Positions 18,264 to 27,875 of a DNA stretch of 64,000 nt are shown piece after piece (position 1 is the stretch's first letter; each line of letters starts with the position of its first letter). Below the pieces are notes generated by a model that saw only the letters and a list, made by a program, of their open reading frames with translations, had not been told where the DNA came from and made no database searches. The stretch lies in the NCBI RefSeq assembly GCF_013426895.1, contig NZ_AP023176.1, positions 1,302,001 through 1,366,000 of the forward strand, read 5' to 3'. Made by a program: the position numbers and the translations under genes. Source of the DNA: Paraburkholderia largidicola (GTDB lineage Bacteria; Pseudomonadota; Gammaproteobacteria; Burkholderiales; Burkholderiaceae).

Positions 18264-18281
18264 CGTTCGACGCGTCGAACG
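18264..18281. promoter_or_regulatory. 18-bp perfect palindrome
   Basis: CGTTCGACGCGTCGAACG is fully self-complementary. It lies between the start of the autotransporter and the end of gntP, so it does not obviously serve a start codon nearby; function unknown. Confidence 0.35.
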
Positions 18282-18333
18282 CCGTCTTTCGGCTGGCAAG
18301 CAGGCGCTCGCCAGCCCTGGCGACTCATGAAGT

Positions 18334-18355
18334 CCGGGTAACGCCCGTCACCCGG
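18334..18355 (-). terminator. Hairpin after the gntP stop
   Basis: CCGGGT (18334-18339) and ACCCGG (18350-18355) pair, 8 bases after the gntP stop on the minus strand. No T-run follows on that strand. Another stem, GGCTGGC (18291-18297) / GCCAGCC (18310-18316), lies further downstream. Confidence 0.35.
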
Positions 18356-18362
18356 CAAAAAC

Positions 18363-19733
18363 TCACACCACGGACGCCACACCCATCGTCAACAGCAGCG
18401 CCGTGACGGAGATGATCGTTTCGCAGACCGTCCACGTCTTGAAGGTCTGCGGCACAGTCATGCCGAAGTACTCCTTCACGAGCCAGAAGCCGCCGTCGTT
18501 GACGTGCGACAGGATCAGCGAGCCCGCGCCCGTTGCCAGCACCAGCAATTCGGGGCGCACGCCCGTCGCCGTCGATGCAGCCGCTGCCGCGATCGGCGCG
18601 ATGATGCCCGCTGCCGTCGCCATTGCGACCGTCGCCGAACCGGTTGCGACGCGAATCAGCGCGGCGACCAGCCAGGCGAGGATCAGCAGCGGCACGTGCG
18701 CGCCCGTCGCGACATCGACGATCGCCTTCGACGCGCCGCTGTCGATCAGAATGCGCCCGAAGCCCGCACCCGCGCCCACCACCAGCGTGATGCTCGCGGT
18801 CGGCGCAAGACACTCGTTGGTGAACTTCAGGATCTGCTCGCGCCCGAACCCGCGCGTCGTGCCGAACGTATAGAAGCTCAGCAGCACGGCAAGCAGCAGC
18901 GCCATGTCGGGATGGCCGATCAGATGCAGGACGTCGTTGGCCGTGGTCTTCGCGGGCACGATCAGATCGGCCCAGCTGCCGACCAGCATCAGCAGCACCG
19001 GCAACAGCACCGTCAACAGCGTGATGCCGAAGCCCGGCAACGCCTGGTTCGCACGCTTCGCGTCCTGCTCGATGAACTGTTGCGCCATCGGATTCACGCC
19101 TTCCAGCACCACGACACGTGCAATCAGTTTCGAAAACAGCGGACCGGCAATGGCCGCGGTCGGAATGCCGACGATCAGCGCGTAGAAAATCGTGTGACCG
19201 ATATCCGCGCCATACGCGGTGACGGCCAGCAGCGCGGCCGGGTGCGGCGGAATCAGACCGTGCACGACGGAGAGCCCCGCGACCATCGGAATGCCGACGC
19301 GAATCATCGACGTGCCCGTGCGTTGCGCGACGTTGAACGCAATCGGGATCAGCAGCACGAAGCCCACTTCGAAGAACACGGGCAGGCCGACCAGAAACGC
19401 GATGCACATCATCGCCCAGTGCACGTTCTTCGGTCCGAACAGATCGATCAGCGTGCGCGCGATGCGCTCGGCGCCGCCCGACTCCGCCATCATCTTGCCG
19501 AGCATCGTGCCGAGGCCGACGACGATCGCGATATGCCCGAGCGTGCCGCCCACACCTGTTTCGAACGACTTGAGAATCGACGTCATCGGCATGCCGACGG
19601 CCAGCGCGAGCGCGACCGACACCACCATCAACGTGATGAACGGATTCAGTTTGAAGCGCGCGATCAGCACGACGAGTGCGACGATCGCGATCAATGCATA
19701 GAGAAGTAGCAGACTGCCGGTGACGGTCGCCAT
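18363..19733 (-). CDS. GntP-family gluconate/sugar-acid:H+ symporter
   Basis: About 456 residues and roughly 12 membrane helices. The family signature is clear: 'NPFITLMVVSVALALAVGMP', 'GLGTMLGKMMAESGGAERIA', 'VFFEVGFVLLIPIAF', 'HGLIPPHPAAL' and the C-terminal 'SLILSHVNDGGFWLVKEYFG'. GntP proteins import gluconate or related sugar acids and hydroxy acids with protons. ATG 19733 has AGGAG at ideal spacing. It is the last gene of a minus-strand set with a porin and a SelA/DgaE-like PLP enzyme. Its substrate is therefore more likely an amino-sugar acid or related compound than plain gluconate. That specificity is an inference. Confidence 0.9.
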   Translation of the reverse strand: MATVTGSLLLLYALIAIVALVVLIARFKLNPFITLMVVSVALALAVGMPMTSILKSFETGVGGTLGHIAIVVGLGTMLGKMMAESGGAERIARTLIDLFGPKNVHWAMMCIAFLVGLPVFFEVGFVLLIPIAFNVAQRTGTSMIRVGIPMVAGLSVVHGLIPPHPAALLAVTAYGADIGHTIFYALIVGIPTAAIAGPLFSKLIARVVVLEGVNPMAQQFIEQDAKRANQALPGFGITLLTVLLPVLLMLVGSWADLIVPAKTTANDVLHLIGHPDMALLLAVLLSFYTFGTTRGFGREQILKFTNECLAPTASITLVVGAGAGFGRILIDSGASKAIVDVATGAHVPLLILAWLVAALIRVATGSATVAMATAAGIIAPIAAAAASTATGVRPELLVLATGAGSLILSHVNDGGFWLVKEYFGMTVPQTFKTWTVCETIISVTALLLTMGVASVV

Positions 19734-19756
19734 GTGTGCTCCTGATATGAGGGATC

Positions 19757-19790
19757 GGCAACAGGACGCCACACGCGGCGTCCTGTTGCC
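19757..19790 (-). terminator. Strong intercistronic hairpin between porin and gntP
   Basis: Perfect 14-bp arms GGCAACAGGACGCC (19757-19770) and GGCGTCCTGTTGCC (19777-19790) with a 6-base loop. It lies just after the porin stop and before the gntP ribosome site. No T-run follows, so it may reduce read-through or stabilise the abundant porin message rather than stop transcription fully. Confidence 0.55.
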
Positions 19791-19800
19791 ATGCCGGGCT

Positions 19801-20919
19801 TTAGAACTTGTGGCGGATGCCTGCCACGGTCACGAACTGGCCTTGATTGCTCGACGGATTCGAAATGCCTTCAACCCACGCATTCGCGCCCGACGCGCGC
19901 TGATAGATACCGTTCAGGTACAGATCGGTCGTCTTCGACAGGAAGTACTCGCCGCCCAGTGCGACCTGGTTGTAGTGCGCGTTCTTCGCCGACGCCGCCG
20001 TGCTGTTCTGCAGCGTGTAGATGTAGCCGAGCGTGACGAGCGTGGCAGGCGTCGCCTGGTACTTCAGCATCGCTTCGTAGTTCTGGAAGTGCAGGCTGCC
20101 GCCCGCGATGATGTCGAAGTGCGAGTTCGTGTACAGCAGCGCGAGCGTGGCCGGTCCGATCGTGTACGCACCGCCCGCGCCCCACACCTGGTTGCGCTTC
20201 ACGTTGCTGATGATCGAGGTGCTCGTGCTGTAGTAGTTGTCCGAGGGCGCGGCGCCCGTCGTGTTGGTCGCCGGCTGGTTGGTGAGCGAGTACGCGGCGT
20301 CGAGGCGCAGCGGGCCGTTCACATAGTCGGCGCCGACGCTCCATGCGCGGTTGTTCGCGAAGTCGCCCGCCGTATTCGAGAATGCGTACATCGCGTTCGC
20401 GGTGAAGCCGGCGATGGTCGGCGTCGTGTACTTCACGGCATTGCTGGTGCGGTACGTGTTGTTCAGGTCGTCGTTGTCGTAGATCGCATTGCCGTACTGG
20501 CTCAGCGCGCCGACGCCGTTGGCCTGCAGGTTCGACAGATAGTCCTGCACGCTGTTGTACTGGCGGCCGAGCGTAATCGTGCCCGCCTTGCTGTTTTGCA
20601 GCGCGACCCATGCGCTGCGGCCGAACAGACGGCCGCCCTGGCCCGCTGCGCCCGTTTCCAGGCTGAAGCCGTTTTCGAGGCGGAACAGCACCTTGTTGCT
20701 GCCGCCGATATCTTCGCTGCCGAGCAGGCCCCAGCGCGAGCCCTGCACGTTGCCCTGCGTCGCCTGAATGTTGTGCTCGCCCTTCTGGTTGTTCGTGTAC
20801 GTAAAGCCGGCATCGACGATGCCGTACAGCGTGACGCTGCTTTGCGCGTGGGCGGCTTGCATGCCCAGTCCGGCAACAGCGACTGCAATGGCTGAGCGGG
20901 CGATCTTCTTCTTATACAT
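19801..20919 (-). CDS. General (OmpC-like) porin
   Basis: 372 residues with a signal peptide (MYKKKIARSAIAVAVAGLGM..., cleavage after AHA). The mature start 'QSSVTLYGIVDAG' is diagnostic of the Burkholderiales Porin_4 family. The 'GSRWGLLGSEDIGG', 'LFGRSAWVAL' and 'GTITLGRQY' strands follow, and the C-terminus ends in 'RHKF' with the phenylalanine needed for outer-membrane assembly. It forms a 16-strand trimeric channel. ATG 20919 is preceded by AGGAA. It lies between a PLP enzyme and a GntP permease on the same strand, so it may be a substrate-specific uptake channel for that pathway. Confidence 0.93.
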   Translation of the reverse strand: MYKKKIARSAIAVAVAGLGMQAAHAQSSVTLYGIVDAGFTYTNNQKGEHNIQATQGNVQGSRWGLLGSEDIGGSNKVLFRLENGFSLETGAAGQGGRLFGRSAWVALQNSKAGTITLGRQYNSVQDYLSNLQANGVGALSQYGNAIYDNDDLNNTYRTSNAVKYTTPTIAGFTANAMYAFSNTAGDFANNRAWSVGADYVNGPLRLDAAYSLTNQPATNTTGAAPSDNYYSTSTSIISNVKRNQVWGAGGAYTIGPATLALLYTNSHFDIIAGGSLHFQNYEAMLKYQATPATLVTLGYIYTLQNSTAASAKNAHYNQVALGGEYFLSKTTDLYLNGIYQRASGANAWVEGISNPSSNQGQFVTVAGIRHKF

Positions 20920-21005
20920 CGTGGTTTCCTCTGGTTGAAGTAAAAGCCAATGGATGGATGGCTGCCCCAATGACTTCAGGTATCCTAAACAGACGTGACG
21001 AAGCA

Positions 21006-21023
21006 GCACCTTCAAGAAGGTGC
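21006..21023. promoter_or_regulatory. Inverted repeat upstream of the porin
   Basis: GCACCTTC (21006-21013) and GAAGGTGC (21016-21023) flank AA. It lies 90-100 bases before the porin ATG and about 70 bases after the PLP gene stop; either an operator or part of an intercistronic structure. Confidence 0.35.
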
Positions 21024-21089
21024 ATCGGCCAATATGACCGTTAAAGCTGGCGGTGAATCAGTTCAGGGCGGCCGGTTTATCTGTCTCGT

Positions 21090-22289
21090 TCAATCCGGCC
21101 ATGCGCGACGCGCCGCAATCCGGCGCGCGTCGCGTTTGTGAAACGGCGTGACAAGCGGTTCGGGCGACGCCAGCGCCCGGTCGAGCTCGCCCACGATCCG
21201 CGCAAGCACGACCTGCTCTTCGCCCGCGTGCAGGTTGCATGGATCGAGGTAAAAGAAATTCAGTTCGGCTTCGTGGTCGCGCACGATCACGGGCGCGTCG
21301 TCGCCTTGCGGACGCGCCAGCGCATCGGCGAGATCCCATGCGGTGATACGCGCCTGGTTCGGATCGATATGCAGCTTCAGGCGGTCGAGCGGATTGCCGG
21401 TCGGATCGGCCTCGATCTCCGCCCATACGCCCTGCTGACGGTTCAACGTCTCGCGCCACAGCGTCAGATAGCTGCGCTCCGTCGCGCGCACGGCGGCATG
21501 GTCGCGCGTGCGCCACTGTTCGAGCGCCGCAATGGCCCCGACGATGCCTTCCTTGCCGACCTTCATCCCGCGCCCGATACCGCCGTTCTGGAAATACGCG
21601 GCCCGCACCAGCGGCTTCTTCCCCGCGACGATGCCCGCCGTCAGTCCGCCCAGAAACTTGTGCGCCGAATACAGCGCGAGATCGGCGCCCGCGGCGATGA
21701 AGCGCGTCAGGTCGTACTCGGACGCGGCATCGACGATCACGGGCACGCCCTTCGCGTGCGCGACCTCGATGAATGCTTCGAGCGGGATCATGCCGTATTG
21801 CACGGTGTGATGCGAGACGACATACAATGCGGCCGCAGTGCGCTCGCCGATTGCCGATGCCAGCTGATAGTCATGCGCTTCCGTCGCCGCGCCGACGGGC
21901 ACGATGCGCGCGCCCGCGAGCCGGATGGCCTGATCGACGGGTGCGCCATAATTGACGAGGTGGCCCGTCTGCACGACGACTTCGTTGCGCAGTCCGGTCG
22001 TGTCCGGCAGACGTTCGATCAAACCGAGGTCGTCGCCTGTCATGGCGGCGGCAATGCTCAACGTAATGGCTGCCGAGCAGGACGCCGTGACATAACCGCT
22101 TTCGCTGCCGCACGCCTGCGCGATCGCGGCCGAGGCCTTGCGCTGCAGATCGTCGATCTCGACGAACTGCGGCAGGATCTCCGCGACGCTGTCGATCACC
22201 GCTGCGCCGACGCTGGACGCGCCCAGGCCCGTCATCGTGCCCGAGACGTTGATGACGGGGCGTAAGCCTAATCGAGAGCGGATGTCCAT
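21090..22289 (-). CDS. SelA/DgaE-like PLP-dependent enzyme
   Basis: 399 residues of the aspartate-aminotransferase fold, in the branch that includes selenocysteine synthase SelA and D-glucosaminate-6-phosphate ammonia-lyase DgaE. It starts 'LRPVINVSGTMTGLGAS', the family N-terminus. D187 in 'VIVDAASEYDL' should contact the PLP ring nitrogen, and K211 in 'LYSAHKFLGG' should form the Schiff base. 'GYVTASCSAAITLSIAAA' is the phosphate-binding region. Close relatives eliminate ammonia from amino-sugar acids or act on D-amino acids. The GntP permease and porin downstream, the RidA protein nearby and the divergent IclR regulator support a catabolic ammonia-lyase releasing an enamine. The exact substrate is not determinable. 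Confidence 0.8.
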   Translation of the reverse strand: MDIRSRLGLRPVINVSGTMTGLGASSVGAAVIDSVAEILPQFVEIDDLQRKASAAIAQACGSESGYVTASCSAAITLSIAAAMTGDDLGLIERLPDTTGLRNEVVVQTGHLVNYGAPVDQAIRLAGARIVPVGAATEAHDYQLASAIGERTAAALYVVSHHTVQYGMIPLEAFIEVAHAKGVPVIVDAASEYDLTRFIAAGADLALYSAHKFLGGLTAGIVAGKKPLVRAAYFQNGGIGRGMKVGKEGIVGAIAALEQWRTRDHAAVRATERSYLTLWRETLNRQQGVWAEIEADPTGNPLDRLKLHIDPNQARITAWDLADALARPQGDDAPVIVRDHEAELNFFYLDPCNLHAGEEQVVLARIVGELDRALASPEPLVTPFHKRDARRIAARRAWPD

Positions 22290-22310
22290 TCCAGCGCCTC
22301 CGAAAGCATC

Positions 22311-22328
22311 ATTCCTTAATTAAGGAAT
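22311..22328. promoter_or_regulatory. 18-bp palindromic operator candidate in the iclR/PLP divergent promoter
   Basis: ATTCCTTAATTAAGGAAT is a perfect palindrome, 22 bases from the PLP-gene ATG. A plus-strand promoter fits TTGTAA (22334) and TACAAT (about 22358), 18-bp spacing, for iclR. A minus-strand -10 (TATATT) overlaps the palindrome. IclR proteins often bind such AGGAAT-type palindromes, so autoregulation and repression of the catabolic operon is likely. Confidence 0.6.
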
Positions 22329-22408
22329 ATATGTTGTAATTGTGGACGAGTCTAACATACAATGTCCTGGCGTCAACTGGACAAAAACATCCCCTATCCG
22401 AGGACTAC

Positions 22409-23242
22409 ATGGCACGACCGCCCCGTTCTACTGCGGCTGCTCAGACGCCGGCTGGCGTCGACGCGAGCCCGGCTGCCGAAGCCGCCGTGCCTCGCACGCG
22501 CACCAGCGCGCTCGACCGCGCGGTGCAGATTCTCGACGCGCTGCAGGAAGCCGGCAAACCGGCCACTGCGTATGAAATAGCGCATGTCCTGAACGCGCCG
22601 TTGTCGACGGTCTATTCGATCATCAACGACATGGTCGAGAAGAATCTGTTGTCGCGTGGACCCGATGGCGCAATCTGGCTCGGTTCGCGGCTCTATGGTT
22701 ACGGGCTCTCGTATGCGGGTTCGCTCGACTATCTCGTCGTTGCCAACGAGGAAATGCAGCGGCTGTCGGCGGATGTCGAAGAGACCGTGCAGGTGTGCGG
22801 GCTGGAAGAAGGCATGATGGTCGTGCTGCAGATGGCCGAAGGCCCGGGTCACTTCCGCGTGACCTCGCGCGTGGGCAGCCGCGTGCCGGTGAACTGGACG
22901 GCGTCCGGGCGCCTGCTCGCGGGGCATCTGCCCGCCACCGAATGCACGGCGTTCTTCAGGCAGTACGCGCAGCCGTCGCCCACCGGCCGCGCCGAGACCC
23001 GTCCCGACGTGCTAGCTCATAACGCACGGCACGCGCTTGCGGAACGGCTGTCGATCCAGATCGGCGAATCGGATGCGTCGGTGGCGTGTCTCGCGGCACC
23101 CGTGATGAACCGTGAGGGCGCGTGCGTCTTCACGATTTCGATCGTGATGCCCGAGGCGAAAGCGGAGCAAGGCACCGAACGCTACGCACAGGCTGTGCAA
23201 AGCGTCGCGGCGCGCATCGAAACCCGCCTTGGCTGGCGCTGA
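22409..23242 (+). CDS. IclR-family transcriptional regulator
   Basis: About 277 residues from ATG 22409 (an upstream in-frame ATG at 22340 would run through the promoter). After a low-complexity N-terminus, the winged helix-turn-helix spans about 50-110 ('SALDRAVQILDALQEAGKP', 'YEIAHVLNAPLSTVYSIIND'). It is followed by the IclR effector domain ('VEETVQVCGLEEGMMVVLQM', 'RVGSRVPVNWTASGRLLAGH', 'SIQIGESDASVACLAAPVMN'). It is divergent from the PLP-porin-gntP genes and upstream of a ridA gene, with a perfect palindrome between. It most likely responds to the substrate or product of that pathway. Confidence 0.9.
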   Translation: MARPPRSTAAAQTPAGVDASPAAEAAVPRTRTSALDRAVQILDALQEAGKPATAYEIAHVLNAPLSTVYSIINDMVEKNLLSRGPDGAIWLGSRLYGYGLSYAGSLDYLVVANEEMQRLSADVEETVQVCGLEEGMMVVLQMAEGPGHFRVTSRVGSRVPVNWTASGRLLAGHLPATECTAFFRQYAQPSPTGRAETRPDVLAHNARHALAERLSIQIGESDASVACLAAPVMNREGACVFTISIVMPEAKAEQGTERYAQAVQSVAARIETRLGWR

Positions 23243-23327
23243 GATCGACGCGCGCAGCACATCACGACACAACGCCGCGCGACGCATTGAACTTCCCTCA
23301 CGAACCCTTTCGCTTTTCGACTTGCCG

Positions 23328-23789
23328 ATGAACTGTTATGAGCGGCTGCGCGCGCGCGGCCTGACCCTTCCCACTGTGCCGACACCCATCGGCAACTTCA
23401 TGCACTGCACACGCGAGGGTGGCCTGCTGTTCCTGTCCGGCCAGGGACCGCTCGATGAAACCGGCAAGCTGATGACGGGCAAAGTCGGCGCAACGGTCAC
23501 AGCCGACGAAGCCTATCGGCACGCGCAACTCGTCGGCCTGAACCTGCTCGCCGTGTTGCATGCGGAACTGGGCGATCTGCAGCGCGTTCGGCGCGTGATC
23601 AAGCTGCTGGGCATGGTCAACGCAACGTCTGAATTCGCCGAGCATCCGCGCGTGATAAACGGCTGCTCGGACCTGTTCGTCGATGTATTCGGCGATGCCG
23701 GGCGTCACTCGCGTTCGGCTGTCGGCGTGGGCTCGCTGCCGAACAACATCACGGTGGAAATCGAGGCCATCGTAGCCGTGCGCGACTGA
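23328..23789 (+). CDS. RidA-family protein (YjgF/chorismate-mutase-like clade)
   Basis: About 153 residues from ATG 23328. The pattern 'LPTVPTPIGNFMHCTREGGLLFLSGQGPLDETG', 'HAQLVGLNLLAVLHAELGDL', 'VNATSEFAEHPRVINGCSDL' and 'GRHSRSAVGVGSLPNNITVEIEA' is the longer RidA-like clade that often accompanies PLP enzymes. The conserved R-S-x-x-G-V region corresponds to the imine-binding arginine area of RidA. RidA hydrolyses reactive enamine/imine products of PLP lyases to ketoacids and ammonia. It follows iclR after 85 bases on the same strand and probably detoxifies or completes the reaction of the PLP enzyme across the divergent promoter. Confidence 0.85.
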   Translation: MNCYERLRARGLTLPTVPTPIGNFMHCTREGGLLFLSGQGPLDETGKLMTGKVGATVTADEAYRHAQLVGLNLLAVLHAELGDLQRVRRVIKLLGMVNATSEFAEHPRVINGCSDLFVDVFGDAGRHSRSAVGVGSLPNNITVEIEAIVAVRD

Positions 23790-23793
23790 AGAT

Positions 23794-23833
23794 AAAAAAA
23801 GCGGCCAGTCTTTCTTGACCGGCCGCCTTTGTC
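23794..23833. terminator. Bidirectional intrinsic terminator (ridA / katG)
   Basis: Stem GCGGCCAGTC (23801-23810) / GACCGGCCGC (23817-23826), one mismatch, loop TTTCTT. On the minus strand it is followed by seven T residues (the A-run at 23794-23800), a textbook terminator for katG. On the plus strand it closes ridA. Confidence 0.8.
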
Positions 23834-23869
23834 CGCATTTCAGGCAAGTTCATCACTTGCCCCGCAGCA

Positions 23870-26423
<2,554 letters not shown>

Positions 26424-27716
26424 ATGTCGACAGCAGTGACGCAGTCATGCACGGTGAAAGAAAGCGCCCATAGCGCTCCAGCCGGCTCGAACAACAACGA
26501 CACGGCCGTCCCCCAAACGACGCCTCCGAGCGGCGAGCCCGTTCAAAGACCGTCGGCTGTGCCGACCCAGCAAGGTCCCGCCGGTATCCGTTTCGACTTC
26601 AACGATGGCTGCCGCGTCACGCTCCCCGCAGGCGACGGCGAATGGCGCGTGCTGCTGCGCGATACGGCGACGGCAAATCCCCTGTTCGAAACGCAACTCG
26701 CGGCGGGCGCGGTTGCCAGCAGCAAGAAGTATTACGTGCCGTTCGAAATCGAAGTCTGGTCGCAAGGCAAGGAAGTGTTCCGGCATCGGCTCGACCTGAC
26801 CGATCGCAACGTGCTCGTGCATCTGCCCGTCGGCACGCTTGGCGACACGCTGGGCTGGTTTCCCTATGTGGCGAAGTTCGAGCAACAGCATCGCTGCCGC
26901 TTGACGTGCGTGATGGGCGAAGCACTGATCGCGCTGTTCAGGGACGCCTACCCGTCGATCACCTTCGTCACGCCCGACGCCGTCAATCCCGACGACTACT
27001 ACGCGACCTACAACATCGGCCTCTTCTTCACCGACGATGCGAACGTGCACCAGCCCTGCGATTTCAGGCTGGTCGGCCTGCATCGTACGGCTGCCTATAT
27101 TCTCGGCGTCGATCCGCAAGAGGAGCGTCCGCGGATCACGTTGCCCGACGCGAGCCGCCCGATTGCCGAGAAGTACGTCTGCATCGCAACCCAAAGCACC
27201 ACGCAGTGCAAGTACTGGAACAACCCCACCGGCTGGCGCGAGATCGTGCAATTTCTCAAGCAGCGTGGTTACCGCGTGATCTGCATCGATCAGAAAGCGA
27301 CGCACGGTAACGGCGTCGTATGGAATCACCTTCCCTATGGCTGCGAGGATTTCACCGGCGATCAACCGCTTGCCGAACGCGCGCGCTGGCTCAGGCATGC
27401 GGAGCTTTTTGTCGGCTTGAGCAGCGGCCTCTCATGGCTCGCATGGGCGATGAATACGCCTGTCGTGATGATCAGCGGCTTCACGCATCCCACCAACGAA
27501 TTCGACACGCCGTATCGCGTCATCAACTATCACACGTGCAACAGCTGCTGGAACGACGTGCGCGTGCAGTTCGATCATCAGGACTTCATGTGGTGTCCGC
27601 GTCATGCAGGCACAGCGCGGCAATTCGAATGCACGCGGCTCATTACGGCCGAACAGGTCAAGCACACCATCAGCCGGATTCCGGCGTTTCATGCACAGGC
27701 AGTGGCAGCTGCCTGA
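26424..27716 (+). CDS. Autotransporter O-heptosyltransferase (TibC/Aah/BAHT family)
   Basis: 430 residues. A low-complexity N-terminus (1-50) precedes the conserved 'GIRFDFNDGCRVTLP' start and the GT-B fold of bacterial autotransporter heptosyltransferases. 'GTLGDTLGWFPYVAKFEQ' and 'MGEALIALFRDAYP' lie in the N-terminal half. 'YVCIATQSTTQCKYWNNPTG' and 'LFVGLSSGLSWLAWA' form the sugar-nucleotide site. The iron finger of this family is visible as C372-x2-C375-x15-C391-x11-C403. TibC-like enzymes transfer heptose from ADP-heptose to serines of AIDA-type adhesins in the cytoplasm before export, assembling as a dodecamer. The gene is 159 bases upstream of an AIDA-type autotransporter on the same strand, its obvious substrate. 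No good ribosome site precedes ATG 26424. Confidence 0.9.
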   Translation: MSTAVTQSCTVKESAHSAPAGSNNNDTAVPQTTPPSGEPVQRPSAVPTQQGPAGIRFDFNDGCRVTLPAGDGEWRVLLRDTATANPLFETQLAAGAVASSKKYYVPFEIEVWSQGKEVFRHRLDLTDRNVLVHLPVGTLGDTLGWFPYVAKFEQQHRCRLTCVMGEALIALFRDAYPSITFVTPDAVNPDDYYATYNIGLFFTDDANVHQPCDFRLVGLHRTAAYILGVDPQEERPRITLPDASRPIAEKYVCIATQSTTQCKYWNNPTGWREIVQFLKQRGYRVICIDQKATHGNGVVWNHLPYGCEDFTGDQPLAERARWLRHAELFVGLSSGLSWLAWAMNTPVVMISGFTHPTNEFDTPYRVINYHTCNSCWNDVRVQFDHQDFMWCPRHAGTARQFECTRLITAEQVKHTISRIPAFHAQAVAAA

Positions 27717-27875
27717 ATGTCGTCACGTCGTCGAGTGGCATTCCCGCAGCGAGAAGCTGAGGGCGAAGCACCCGTAACACCACAAGAACCAAAAACAGAA
27801 ATATAAGCAGTACCCGTAGCACGACAAACAACAAAAGAAGTGCAGTAGTGAATACAGGGAAATTCGGGGAACACA

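Larger units (their letters stand above)
17720..18362. other. Long A/T-rich intergenic region upstream of the giant autotransporter
   Basis: About 640 bases with no supported gene. It contains CAATAT direct repeats (17778-17819), A/T-rich DNA around 17,940-18,180 likely to hold the autotransporter promoter, an 18-bp perfect palindrome (18264-18281) and hairpins near the gntP stop. The ORF at 18122-18382 has no ribosome site and an unconvincing composition. Confidence 0.5.

Noticed and set aside
18122..18382. 86-codon minus-strand ORF in the gap before gntP
   Set aside because: Overlaps the gntP end, lacks a ribosome site and has no family features.
23801..23826. GC-rich stem considered as a small-RNA or attachment site
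   Set aside because: The T-run on one side and position between convergent stops make an intrinsic terminator the simplest explanation.
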